The position numbers were made by a program, and so were the translations under genes. Under the pieces are notes generated by a model that was not told the DNA's origin, made no database searches, and saw nothing but the letters and a program-made list of their open reading frames with translations. Source: Terrimicrobiaceae bacterium (GTDB taxonomy: Bacteria; Verrucomicrobiota; Verrucomicrobiia; Chthoniobacterales; JAATET01). Taken from it: DNA of 64,000 bases. Where the stretch lies: positions 1 to 64,000 of the forward strand of contig JAQTOP010000003.1 of the NCBI GenBank assembly GCA_028713285.1, written 5' to 3'. Positions 31,182 through 40,369 of this stretch are shown here, in pieces; within the stretch, counting starts at the first letter, position 1, and each line of letters starts with the position of its first letter.

Positions 31182-31202
31182 CTTATGCCGAATCGGCATA
31201 AG
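31182..31202. repeat. Perfect 21-bp palindrome at the RIT right junction
   Basis: CTTATGCCG-AAT-CGGCATAAG. Confidence 0.9.
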
Positions 31203-31667
31203 ATTCACGCGACCGGTCACGGTTCGCGACTGGATCGCGAAGGCATCACCAAGCCGGCGAAGTTCGGTTCGGATCGCTACTCGCGGGAAGAATTGGTTGC
31301 CGAGCTTGGCGCGGCCTTCCTCTCGAACGAGGCCGGAATTCTGAACGACGTTCAATTCCAGAACGCCGCCTCCTACCTCGCTTCATGGATTCAGAAGCTC
31401 GAAAACGATCCGAAGCTGATCGTTTCCGCCGCCGCGCAGGGCCAGCGCGGCAGCGATTTCGTTCGCGGCATCCAGCATGTCGAGGGCGTGTCCGAGCAGG
31501 AGCCGGTGTTTGCCATTGAGGAACCGGGCGTCGTCGAGAAGCCGGAACTCGTCCCTGCTTCACTCGCCGGAGAGAGCATTCCTGCTCGCTCTTCATTCAT
31601 GCCAGCGCGGCGAAGTCACACCGAGACGATGCCGCGCCAGACTCAGCGGAGGGGAATGACCCTATGA
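31203..31667 (+). pseudogene. ardC: ArdC-family protein, C-terminal part, downstream of RIT insertion
   Basis: IHATGHGSRLDREGI...EELVAELGAAFLSNEAGI...NAASYLASWIQKLENDPKLIVSAAAQ continues the interrupted gene; a restart ATG lies at 31185 within the junction palindrome. Confidence 0.85.
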
Positions 31668-32126
31668 GATCGCAGCACAACTATGGAAGCCGGTTGCGCA
31701 CTCGCGCTCGGCTCGCGCTCATTTGGCCTGCCGCTGCGTCCGGCCAAATCAGCGCCACCTTTCACGCGAACGGCGCGCGGGCCGCCCGATTGAAGGAGCC
31801 GGTCGCTCCGCTCAGCGGCCTCCTTCAAACCGGCGGCTGCATCCAGCCGAGATCGGCTTCCGGGAAACCGACAGGCACCATCGAAACCGCATCGGTGGTT
31901 ATTTCGTCCGAGTTCATCTGCACTGACCACGCTCATTTGCCGGAGCCGCTGACGGCACCAGGGGCGGCGCAGACTTGCCCCGCGTGCCTACCGTCTCCAT
32001 CAAATCAGCGCACCTTTCTCGACCCGCTTGGTCACGCCCGCCCATTCGATCCGTCCTCACGCCTCCCGTTGGTCGGGCTGCGGGGGGATCGAATCGGCAG
32101 CGTCATCGTTTCACCAAGGGAAGGCA

Positions 32127-32393
32127 GGAAACGGGAAGTTTCCGTTTGTGGTGGAGCTTCCACGAGTCCGGCATACCAAGGGGAGACCTCTCCTATCTCG
32201 GGCCGGTTCAATCCTTCACCCGCCCTCAGACACCTTGCATTTCCTTACCTCTCCGGCATTTCGTCCCTTCCAAATGTAATAGGGCAAAGTGATTTCCCCG
32301 GGGGAAATCACAGCCCTGCTTTTTTGCGCGGCAAAAAAGCTCCGTTCTCCGCGTGTCAGGCACGCTCCGAAGCACAGCGGTTTCTCCGAAACC
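32127..32393. other. Candidate oriT: cluster of inverted repeats upstream of RHH/relaxase genes
   Basis: IRs at 32127-32143, 32151-32163, 32289-32311 (GTGATTTCCCC-G-GGGGAAATCAC), 32318-32340 (GCTTTTTTGC-GCG-GCAAAAAAGC), 32379-32393. Confidence 0.55.
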
Positions 32394-32420
32394 GGAAATT
32401 ACTTAACGTCATTAAATAAA

Positions 32421-32651
32421 ATGCCGCGCAACGCAAAACCCGGCACGACCCGCATCGACCTGGACATTTCCGTGGGAGCGAAATTGCGCTTCGCGACCAT
32501 TCACGACGCGCTCGGTTTCAAAACGAAAACCGAGACCTTCGAGGCCATCGTCTATGCCATCTCGACCGAGGGAAAAATCGACCCGCACACGCTTGAACGC
32601 ATCGAGCGCAAGCTCGACCGCCTCACGGAACACCTGGAGGATTTCGCATGA
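32421..32651 (+). CDS. Small relaxosome accessory-like (RHH-type) protein
   Basis: MPRNAKPGTTRIDLDISVGAKLRFATIHDALGFKTKTETFEAIVYAIS; immediately upstream of relaxase with ATGA overlap. Confidence 0.6.
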   Translation: MPRNAKPGTTRIDLDISVGAKLRFATIHDALGFKTKTETFEAIVYAISTEGKIDPHTLERIERKLDRLTEHLEDFA

Positions 32652-33775
32652 AGAATGGAATGATTTTTCCATTCAAGAAGACGTGGCGATCACGCCTCGA
32701 TCTGGAATACCTCGACGAGAATTCCGAGCGGAAGCATTCGTCGCGGCAACGCTCCGGCGAGTCGTTGGAAAATTCCCGCGCGGGAAAGCAGCTCAAACAA
32801 TTTGCCGACTACGCCTCGAAGGAAACGCTCGGGCAGGTTCACGCCGGCGGTTTCTTCCATCAATTGATCCTCGCGAACCCGGACGGCACGCGCTCCGCGC
32901 CGTCCCAGCTCACCAACGCGGAAAGAAAACATCGGATTTCCGAAGCGTGGTTCGAGCACATCCGAAAGTTTCCCACATCATCGGATAATCCCGTCATCCA
33001 GCATCGCCTCGTCTTCACGATGTCGCAGCCGTTTCACGACAAGCTCGTGGCGGCCGGCATCAATCCCGATCGCGTCCTGCAGTCCACGATGAAAAAGATC
33101 ATGCGGAAATTTGCGGAGCGGTTTCATCCTCATGATGCCATCGGCTACGCCTACGGCATTCATCACGACACGGACCACCTTCACGTCCATGTCGCGCTCT
33201 GCCCACGCACGGCGAAAGGAGGCTATGTCGGATGCAGCATGTCCCGGTCAAATACCGCCGGGAACAAGAACCAGATGACCTACTTGAAAACGTGCTTCGA
33301 GCAGGAGAACCAACGCTGGAGCCAGCTCCTCGATTCCCCGGAAAAGTTGCAGGCGCTTCTTTCGCAGCGGTTCGACGCGGACCGGATCACGTTTTCTCCA
33401 CGTCTGACGAACGCGCACGCGGAGGCGCTGCGGAACGCGCAGACTGCCGAGGCGATCCATTTGCAACGCTCCTTTCAAAGCATCCGCAATCTCGAAGCGG
33501 CCATTGTCGCCAAGCGCCAGTTTCTCGCGGCGAAGCGCAACGCGAATTTCCTCTCGCGTTTGCTGCGTCAGCGCAAACCCAAGTTCACCCGCACGGCGGA
33601 AAAAATCGCCGCCGCCGTGGATCGCCGTTCTCTCCGCGAAATGCAGACGCTCCTTTTCCAAATCAAGCGCGACTACCGCGCCGCCCACAAACGCTACTCG
33701 AAAACCCACGGATTCGACTCCTATGCCCATCGAAGCTCCCACGCGCCTACCCACCGGCAGCAGAACACTCTCTGA
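32648..33775 (+). CDS. Conjugative relaxase, HHH-motif mobilization protein
   Basis: AYGIHHDTDHLHVHVALCPRT = relaxase motif III; LVFTMSQPF upstream. Confidence 0.8.
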   Translation: MKNGMIFPFKKTWRSRLDLEYLDENSERKHSSRQRSGESLENSRAGKQLKQFADYASKETLGQVHAGGFFHQLILANPDGTRSAPSQLTNAERKHRISEAWFEHIRKFPTSSDNPVIQHRLVFTMSQPFHDKLVAAGINPDRVLQSTMKKIMRKFAERFHPHDAIGYAYGIHHDTDHLHVHVALCPRTAKGGYVGCSMSRSNTAGNKNQMTYLKTCFEQENQRWSQLLDSPEKLQALLSQRFDADRITFSPRLTNAHAEALRNAQTAEAIHLQRSFQSIRNLEAAIVAKRQFLAAKRNANFLSRLLRQRKPKFTRTAEKIAAAVDRRSLREMQTLLFQIKRDYRAAHKRYSKTHGFDSYAHRSSHAPTHRQQNTL

Positions 33776-33971
33776 TTTCGTCGTTTGTCAGAACTTCGTG
33801 TTTCGGCCCGCGAACGTGGACGGCTGCTCGCACCTCACCTACGAGGACGGCACTGCCGTCACGACCGTAAATTTCAAATCCTATACGCAAAGTATTCCCG
33901 ATCCAGAGCGGCGGCTTTTCGATTTTCTCGTCAGTCGGCTCAATCCCAAATCCAGCGATGAAACTCATTGA
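33723..33971 (+). CDS. Small hypothetical protein between relaxase and T4CP
   Basis: MPIEAPTRLPTGSRTLSDFVVCQNFVFRPANVDGCSHLTYEDG; overlaps both neighbours. Confidence 0.5.
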   Translation: MPIEAPTRLPTGSRTLSDFVVCQNFVFRPANVDGCSHLTYEDGTAVTTVNFKSYTQSIPDPERRLFDFLVSRLNPKSSDETH

Positions 33972-35490
33972 TTCGTTTCTATTTCTGGCATCCCTCATCG
34001 GTGCGCTCGCGGGGTATTTTCTGCTCGTGCCTCCGCTTTCGTTCGTCGTCATTGGCTTGGGCGCGACTTTCGCGGCGTGGAGTTTGTTCGCCGACTCCAA
34101 TTCCGGGAAAGTCGTTCTCCGACTCGGCGGCGTTTCGTGGTCGATGGAGGATTTCGTTCGCGGCTGGCTCGTCACCGGACGCACCGGCTCGGGTAAGACC
34201 CAATCCGCGATCAACGCGATCACGTTCCAGATTTTTCAGAACGTCAAAAATTGGGGCGGAGTCTGCCTCGATCAAAAAGGCCTCTATTGGGAAATCCTCG
34301 TGCAGATGGCCGCGCACTTCGGACGTGGCGAAGACCTCATTTTGCTGCAAACGCGGCCGGAAGGAAAAGATGCGCTCTGGCGTCCGCCGCACACTATCAA
34401 TCTCACGGGAAACCTCGGCGTGCCCGCATCCACCTACGCGAAGGTCATCGTGGATACCGCGATGTCGCTCACCGGCGGACGAGGTAACAATCCCTTTTTC
34501 CCGACGAAAGCCCAACTCGCGATTCAGACCGCGTTCGAAATCCTTCGGCACATCGACGCCTACGTCACTATTCCGAACATCCATCGGCTACTGCTCAACC
34601 CGGAAGACTCCGACGCGACGTTGGAGACGCTGATGAATCGAGGCGATCAACGTTCGCACGAACTCCTCACCGCGTTTCGTGGCTATCTCGACCAACCGCC
34701 GGAGCAGCTTGGCGGCGTGCAAGGCACCCTCAGCACGTATCTCGAGTTTTTTCTCAATCCGGAAATCTCCGAGGTCTTTTGTGCGAACGAGCCGACGTTT
34801 TCCGTCTCCGAGATCGACACCGGAAAAATCGTTTGCCTCGCGATGCCGCAGAAGTTTCAGAGCGAACGGCTCTACATCAACACGATCCTGAAACTGTCCT
34901 ACTATTTCCATGCCCTCAGCCGGTTTGACAAATCCGCGGAGGAACGCGCGGCGGCCAATCTCATTATCCTGTTCGCGGACGAGGGGCAGGAAATCATCAC
35001 GGGGGCCGAATCTGCCTTTGCCGATCATCGCGCGGCGGGTGTCATCCGCGAGGCACGCGCGACGATCGTTCTCGCCACGCAAGCCTACACGTCGATTCAC
35101 GGCGCCCTCGATAAACGCTACGCCGACGTGCTCATGCTCAACTTGAGCAACGAACTCATTTTTACCGTCGCGAATCACGACTCCGCCGTCATCGCCTCGA
35201 AGAACATCGGCGAGCGTGAAGTCGTCGAGAAATCCTGGGGCTGGGCCGCGGGAAAGCGGTCCTACAATTACCAGCGAAAGATCAAGCCGTTCTTCGAGCC
35301 GTATCAATTGCGGAAGCTGCCGAAGTTCACTGCCGTCATTCGCCATTGCGAAAAGCCGTTCCGTAAACGGCTCGTCGCACCGATCAATCCCGACGGCACC
35401 TATCCCGCGTGGTTCACGCAATCGCGCCCCGACTACGCACTGCGCCAGAGGCTCGGTAAATCTCGAAAACAACCCGGCTTCCCAACATGA
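33958..35490 (+). CDS. Type IV coupling protein (VirD4/TraD/TraG-like)
   Basis: Two N-terminal TM segments, GWLVTGRTGSGKTQSAINAI Walker A, ANLIILFADEGQEII Walker B. Confidence 0.88.
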   Translation: MKLIDSFLFLASLIGALAGYFLLVPPLSFVVIGLGATFAAWSLFADSNSGKVVLRLGGVSWSMEDFVRGWLVTGRTGSGKTQSAINAITFQIFQNVKNWGGVCLDQKGLYWEILVQMAAHFGRGEDLILLQTRPEGKDALWRPPHTINLTGNLGVPASTYAKVIVDTAMSLTGGRGNNPFFPTKAQLAIQTAFEILRHIDAYVTIPNIHRLLLNPEDSDATLETLMNRGDQRSHELLTAFRGYLDQPPEQLGGVQGTLSTYLEFFLNPEISEVFCANEPTFSVSEIDTGKIVCLAMPQKFQSERLYINTILKLSYYFHALSRFDKSAEERAAANLIILFADEGQEIITGAESAFADHRAAGVIREARATIVLATQAYTSIHGALDKRYADVLMLNLSNELIFTVANHDSAVIASKNIGEREVVEKSWGWAAGKRSYNYQRKIKPFFEPYQLRKLPKFTAVIRHCEKPFRKRLVAPINPDGTYPAWFTQSRPDYALRQRLGKSRKQPGFPT

Positions 35491-36332
35491 ACTCTGATTA
35501 TTCCGCCATCATTCAGCACCTCTCCGGCCTCGAAGGTCACCTCTCGGCGAAGATCAAAGGTCAGGATCACGTCATTCCTCGTGTCTGCTCCGTGCTGGAG
35601 CGCGCGCAACTCGGCTTGCAGCCAGAGGACAAGCCGCTCGCCTCACTTTTGTTTCTCGGTCCTACCGGCGTCGGCAAAACGGAGCTGACGCTCGAGTTTG
35701 CCCGCTATCTTTTCGGCGGCGATTCCGTGTTCCGCTTCGATATGTCGGAGTTCCTCCACGTCGATCATGTGAAGCTCTTCATGGGCGACGAAACTGGCCG
35801 GACCGGCCGCCTCGGGCACGTGCTGGCGGAAAATCGCACGGGCGTTCTCCTTTTCGACGAAATCGAGAAGGCCCATCGCCTGATCTGGGACTTGTTCCTT
35901 CAAATGACGGATGCCGCCCGCATCACATTGGCCGATCACCGCACCTACAACCTTTCCGGATTCGTCATCGTTTGCACGAGCAACATTGGCTCCCGGCAAC
36001 TCCTTCGTCCGACTCGCCTCCCCTTCGCGACATTGGAACGCGCGATCCTCGCCGAGCTTCATGGCGTTTTTCGCCCGGAATTCATCGGTCGCTTCGACGA
36101 GAAAATCGTTTTCAAGCCGCTCTCTCCCGACACCCAGCGGGAAATCGCCCGGATCGCCATTGCCGAGGAACTCACTCGAATCCGTGAACGAGGATTCGAC
36201 CTCTCGATCTCCGAGGACACTTTTGAATTGCTGGTTCGGCGTGGAATCCACAAGGAACTCGGTGCCCGTCGGCTGAAAAAGACGATTCAGAAATTCATCG
36301 GCGACGCCGTCCGCCACGCGATCAAATCCTAA
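35487..36332 (+). CDS. Stand-alone ClpB/ClpA-D2-like AAA+ ATPase
   Basis: LLFLGPTGVGKTELTLEFARYLF, GVLLFDEIEKAH, VIVCTSNIGSRQLL, EFIGRFDEKIVFKPL, ELGARRLKKTIQKFI; no N-domain, NBD1 or M-domain. Confidence 0.85.
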   Translation: MNSDYSAIIQHLSGLEGHLSAKIKGQDHVIPRVCSVLERAQLGLQPEDKPLASLLFLGPTGVGKTELTLEFARYLFGGDSVFRFDMSEFLHVDHVKLFMGDETGRTGRLGHVLAENRTGVLLFDEIEKAHRLIWDLFLQMTDAARITLADHRTYNLSGFVIVCTSNIGSRQLLRPTRLPFATLERAILAELHGVFRPEFIGRFDEKIVFKPLSPDTQREIARIAIAEELTRIRERGFDLSISEDTFELLVRRGIHKELGARRLKKTIQKFIGDAVRHAIKS

Positions 36333-36360
36333 GCTCCAGAGGGATTGCGGAAGCCGTGTC

Positions 36361-37131
36361 CTAGAAAGTGACTGGGCGGTCGTTTCCTGCCGCTCGCTCC
36401 AGTGCATTCGGCCTCCGCAGAGCCTGCCGTAAGCGAGTGGACGACCTGCGCCCCAGCCGGATCGGTGTTGCGCAGCCCGCGATTTCCACGTCGAGTTCGT
36501 CGCGGCCGTTCATCACGACCTTCTTCACGGCCTGGATGTTGACGATGAACGAGCGATGCGTGCGCAGAAAATGCGGCTTCGGCAAAATGCGCTCCCATTC
36601 GCTCATGCTCCGTCGGATCAGCATCGAGCTTCCATCCACGAAGCACACCCGCGAATAGTTTTCCTGCGCTTCGATGGCGCTGATTTCCATGACGAAGGCC
36701 ACGCGCATTTGCGTATCCGTGCGCAGAAAGATTTTGTCGTCTTCGGAGAGCGAAGCGCAGACCGTCGGCGGCTGCCGGACGATGCGTTGCAGCGCATGGG
36801 CCAGCCGTTCGGGACTGACCGGCTTCACAAGATAGTCCACGGCATTGACCTGGAACGCTCGCACCGCGAACTCATCGTAGGCCGTCACGAAAATGATCGC
36901 GGGAATCGGATCGAGCTTGGGCAGCAGGTCGAACCCGTCGCCGTCCCGCATCTGCACGTCGAGAAAGATCAAGTTCGGTTGAAGGTCCAGGCAGAGCTCG
37001 GTGGCCGCCGCCACGGAATTCGCCTCGCCGATGACTTTGACGTGGGAATGCTCGCGCAACAGCTCCTGCAAGACTTCTCGGGCGGGAGGTTCATCATCGA
37101 CGATGACGGCGCGCAATTCTGGCAGGTTCAT
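36361..37131 (-). CDS. LytTR-family response regulator
   Basis: MNLPELRAVIVDDEPPAREVL, LIFLDVQMRDGDGFDLL, VTAYDEFAVRAFQVNAVDYLVKPV, LytTR HFLRTHRSFIVNIQAVKKV. Confidence 0.93.
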   Translation of the reverse strand: MNLPELRAVIVDDEPPAREVLQELLREHSHVKVIGEANSVAAATELCLDLQPNLIFLDVQMRDGDGFDLLPKLDPIPAIIFVTAYDEFAVRAFQVNAVDYLVKPVSPERLAHALQRIVRQPPTVCASLSEDDKIFLRTDTQMRVAFVMEISAIEAQENYSRVCFVDGSSMLIRRSMSEWERILPKPHFLRTHRSFIVNIQAVKKVVMNGRDELDVEIAGCATPIRLGRRSSTRLRQALRRPNALERAAGNDRPVTF

Positions 37132-38216
37132 GCGGGAATATCCACTTGGACGGTCACCCATCCGGCTTCTTTCAAAATCCGCAGACAGTCTTTTCCGGGA
37201 TAAAGCAGCGCAAGCCGACGACGGAGATTTTCCAGTCCGAATCCGCCAAATGGGCGTGGGCGCTGCTCGTCCACCCATGTCCCGGTATTGGCAACCTCGA
37301 CACGTAGCGTCGATGGCTCCGGCTGGGAAACGGTCAAACGAACCCGCAATGGCAACGGGGATGTCTTACGACCATATTTGATGGCGTTGTCCACCAAGGG
37401 CAGAATGAATACTCCCGGCACGAGCTTGTTGCGAGCCGATTCCTCCAGCCTGCATTCGATTTCCAGCTCGTCCCGAAACCTCGCCTTTTCGATGGCGAGA
37501 TAACCTTTGATGGCGTCGAACTCGCTCCCAATCGGCACCTGATCGCGATTCCGATTGTCCAAGGAATATCGAAGATAATCCGCAAGCGCCTGCAGTAAGT
37601 CTTTGAGGCGCTGGCCAGGATGAGAGGCTTCCGCGCGCAGCGCCGTCAGGGCATTGAGGATGAAATGCGGATTCATCTGCACGCGTAATAATTGCAATTC
37701 CGCCCTTTGCTGCTCGGTTTCCACTCTCGCCAATTGCACCTCCCGATCCGCCGCTGCGCGCATGTATCGAATCCCGAAATACAGCAGACTCCAGCACATG
37801 AAGACGCTGGCACAGAAATAGATCATCCGCATCGTATTCACCTCGCCAAACAGCACGGCGTCTTCGAGAGCAATCTTATGGTCTAGCGCCAGAGAAAACA
37901 GCGCGAGCGCCCATCCGGCGAGCAAACTTACGATTCCAATGAGGATGGCATTGCCGAGGATGGGCCAGTGACGCCCATAGGCTTTGCAATAAATGGCTCG
38001 CATCCCGAGCGTTATCAGAAAGGCCAATCCATCGCGGACAAATGTCGTGATCAGTGCCGCTCGAACGCTCCCCAAAAGCAGCACCTTCGTTGGAAAGGAT
38101 AAAACGAGATACGCGCCCCATCCCGCGAGTTGGAATTTCCAAAAAGGCGTGAAGCCTTTTACCTCCCCGTGCCCCTCACCCAGCGCCAGAGGCAACTCGG
38201 TGATTTCATTTCCCAT
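37128..38216 (-). CDS. LytS-type sensor histidine kinase (His_kinase family)
   Basis: Multiple TM segments, QLLRVQMNPHFILNALTALRA, FILPLVDNAIKYG, GFGLENLRRRLALLYPG. Confidence 0.92.
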   Translation of the reverse strand: MGNEITELPLALGEGHGEVKGFTPFWKFQLAGWGAYLVLSFPTKVLLLGSVRAALITTFVRDGLAFLITLGMRAIYCKAYGRHWPILGNAILIGIVSLLAGWALALFSLALDHKIALEDAVLFGEVNTMRMIYFCASVFMCWSLLYFGIRYMRAAADREVQLARVETEQQRAELQLLRVQMNPHFILNALTALRAEASHPGQRLKDLLQALADYLRYSLDNRNRDQVPIGSEFDAIKGYLAIEKARFRDELEIECRLEESARNKLVPGVFILPLVDNAIKYGRKTSPLPLRVRLTVSQPEPSTLRVEVANTGTWVDEQRPRPFGGFGLENLRRRLALLYPGKDCLRILKEAGWVTVQVDIPA

Positions 38217-38268
38217 ACCTGGGCCACGGTGGATTTTTTCAGAATAGCCCTCGCGAGCCAAATCTCCT

Positions 38269-38517
38269 TCAATTGGCCTTTGGTACTGTCACGACCTCCA
38301 TCGTGCCGTCAGACTTGTAGGAATACTTCACCTCCTTGCCGTCGCGACCCGTGAAGGAAACCATGCGCCAGGAAGAGTCGTAGGTGTATCGGTCAATCGA
38401 GCCGTCGGGATACTGGTAGGCGATCAGGTGTCCCTCGTTGTCATAGATCTGCTCCGCATGCGCCGAAGCGAAAGCCGCACCGAGGAATACCATGCCCAGC
38501 AAGAGGAACCTTTTCAT
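38269..38517 (-). CDS. Small secreted YD-repeat (Rhs-like) protein
   Basis: Signal peptide MKRFLLLGMVFLGAAFASAHA then IYDNEGHLIAYQYPDGSIDRYTYDSSWRMVSFTGRDGKEVKYSY. Confidence 0.6.
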   Translation of the reverse strand: MKRFLLLGMVFLGAAFASAHAEQIYDNEGHLIAYQYPDGSIDRYTYDSSWRMVSFTGRDGKEVKYSYKSDGTMEVVTVPKAN

Positions 38518-38926
38518 TCCCCGGACAGTAGGAGACCGTCGCCTTGCACTGCAAGGATTTTCATCAGCCCTTTTCCCTATTTCATGAGGGATCATACTCC
38601 GCCAGCAGTGCTTCCCGCCTTTCCCGGCTCACTCGAAACCTCCCCTTCGCATCCACCCTCAGCGATTCCACCGATCCATTTCTTCCATATTTGTTATACC
38701 CTCTCGATATGACGCTTATGGATCGCCCCTCGCTACTGGTGCTCCGCGTGTCGCTTACAATGAGTCGGACGAATCCCAGCTTCAGCGGATGCATCCTTTT
38801 GCCCCATACCCACCAGAAGGCGCTTCGCCTCCCATTCCTTAGCCTGCTGAAGCCCTCTTACTCGTCCTGAACAACGCGGCAACTTGAATAGAAGCGCATC
38901 AGCGAGATCCGATGAATATAACACTC

Positions 38927-40075
38927 CTATCGAGAGTTCTCCGCAGCTCCGTTTGAAAACCGAGCCTTGATATATTGTCGAGCAGGCTTTTCCAGAAACT
39001 TGTGAGAGAGAAAAGCCGCTCCGAAAACAATTATAAGTGTGACTGAAATATAAGAGAGCTTGAAGACTGACGAGGCATTGAAAATTCCAATCGTATCCAT
39101 TCCCCAGAGGGCGAGGACAAACAGGATGAGTTTCATTGCCGGAATGTGAATGAGATAGACTGGATAACTTAGATCACCAAGCAAGCGGCAGAAGCTTTCA
39201 ATCTTTTCACTCGCTATTTTCAATATCGATATTTGATACAATAGCGGCAAAGCAGCCAAGGGTAACAGCTCTCTCGGGATCACGTTCAAGGCAGTACAAC
39301 TGAACGCAACAAGACCCATTGTAAATATAGGACGTGAAAAGTCGGGAGGCTGCTCGTTGCAGATGGCGCGGTACAAAAATGCTCCGCCTGCGAATCCGGT
39401 AATGCCGCGTAGAAGCAGGCTCGATCCAGAGATTGGATCAATACCGAATTGGTATAGAACATTGCATCCCAGCGATAAGGTGCTCAATAGTAAAGCCAAG
39501 GCTGGCGTGATGCGAATGTAGCGATAAAGCCATCGGAACAGAGGATAAAGGGTGAGATATAGTAAAAGTTCGACGCTGATCGACCATGCAGGAAAATTGA
39601 TACTGTTATGAACTCCTCCAATAGCAGTCCATTGTTGAATTCCGATAAAGTTCTCTACGATTAGCAAGGGAGGCCATACATCCAGAAGGGGAGCATGCTG
39701 ACTTGGAAAATCAAAAGCGTAAACTCGTTTAAATCCACTCGCTGAACAAATTGCAAAAAGAGTCAACGCAAATGTTGTCGCAACGAGGTAGAGAGGATAT
39801 ATTCTTGCTATACGGGAAGCAAAATAGTTTTGCCATCGAGCAGAACCCTCTGGACGGTGAATATAAATGAGGATAAAGCCGCTTAATGTAAAAAATATAT
39901 CCACAGCTTGGTTATTCCAGCCGTATAGTTCACCGTAACACTTAGATAATAGACATTTGGATGGCCATAGCTTCTCGAATTGGCCGTGCCCCAGGAAGAC
40001 TACAATCGCTAATAGCCCCCGCAATAAGGCATGCCCTGCGAGGAATTTAGGTGACGATACCGTGGGCGTTGCCAT
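38927..40075 (-). CDS. Acyltransferase family 3 (OafA/YrhL-like) membrane protein
   Basis: LRGLLAIVVFLGHGQF, QAVDIFFTLSGFILIYI, AWSISVELLLYL, many TM segments. Confidence 0.85.
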   Translation of the reverse strand: MATPTVSSPKFLAGHALLRGLLAIVVFLGHGQFEKLWPSKCLLSKCYGELYGWNNQAVDIFFTLSGFILIYIHRPEGSARWQNYFASRIARIYPLYLVATTFALTLFAICSASGFKRVYAFDFPSQHAPLLDVWPPLLIVENFIGIQQWTAIGGVHNSINFPAWSISVELLLYLTLYPLFRWLYRYIRITPALALLLSTLSLGCNVLYQFGIDPISGSSLLLRGITGFAGGAFLYRAICNEQPPDFSRPIFTMGLVAFSCTALNVIPRELLPLAALPLLYQISILKIASEKIESFCRLLGDLSYPVYLIHIPAMKLILFVLALWGMDTIGIFNASSVFKLSYISVTLIIVFGAAFLSHKFLEKPARQYIKARFSNGAAENSR

Positions 40076-40125
40076 AGATAGCTCATCGTCAAAGCCTATA
40101 GCTGTTAATAAAGCTCGCTATCCAC

Positions 40126-40368
40126 CTAATCGGCGCAAGCTTTTCTCTGAAAAAACCATTTAATAAATGGAATAAATAGCAATAGAAGCAAAACTGTAAT
40201 CCCTAGATACAGAAAAACGCCAATTCGTCCGGGAATATTTAAAAATTCCAAAAGTTGATGAATTGTCTTTTTTCTGGTCACGACAAGCAATCCCATTGGC
40301 CAGAGTGTACTTACCACTAACCATGTGATGTAGAAAACCCCTCCTAGTAAGACCTTTCTCGGCACCAT
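40126..40368 (-). CDS. Small two-TM membrane protein; candidate Rhs-coupled immunity/accessory
   Basis: MVPRKVLLGGVFYITWLVVSTLWPMGLLVVTRKK...VFLYLGITVLLLLLFIPFIKWFF; start 1 nt after the Rhs stop codon. Confidence 0.5.
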   Translation of the reverse strand: MVPRKVLLGGVFYITWLVVSTLWPMGLLVVTRKKTIHQLLEFLNIPGRIGVFLYLGITVLLLLLFIPFIKWFFQRKACAD

Positions 40369-40369
40369 A

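Noticed and set aside
31664-32419. 251-aa plus ORF after ardC
   Set aside because: No domain, contains the hairpins of the candidate oriT, composition unlike neighbouring genes; treated as non-coding
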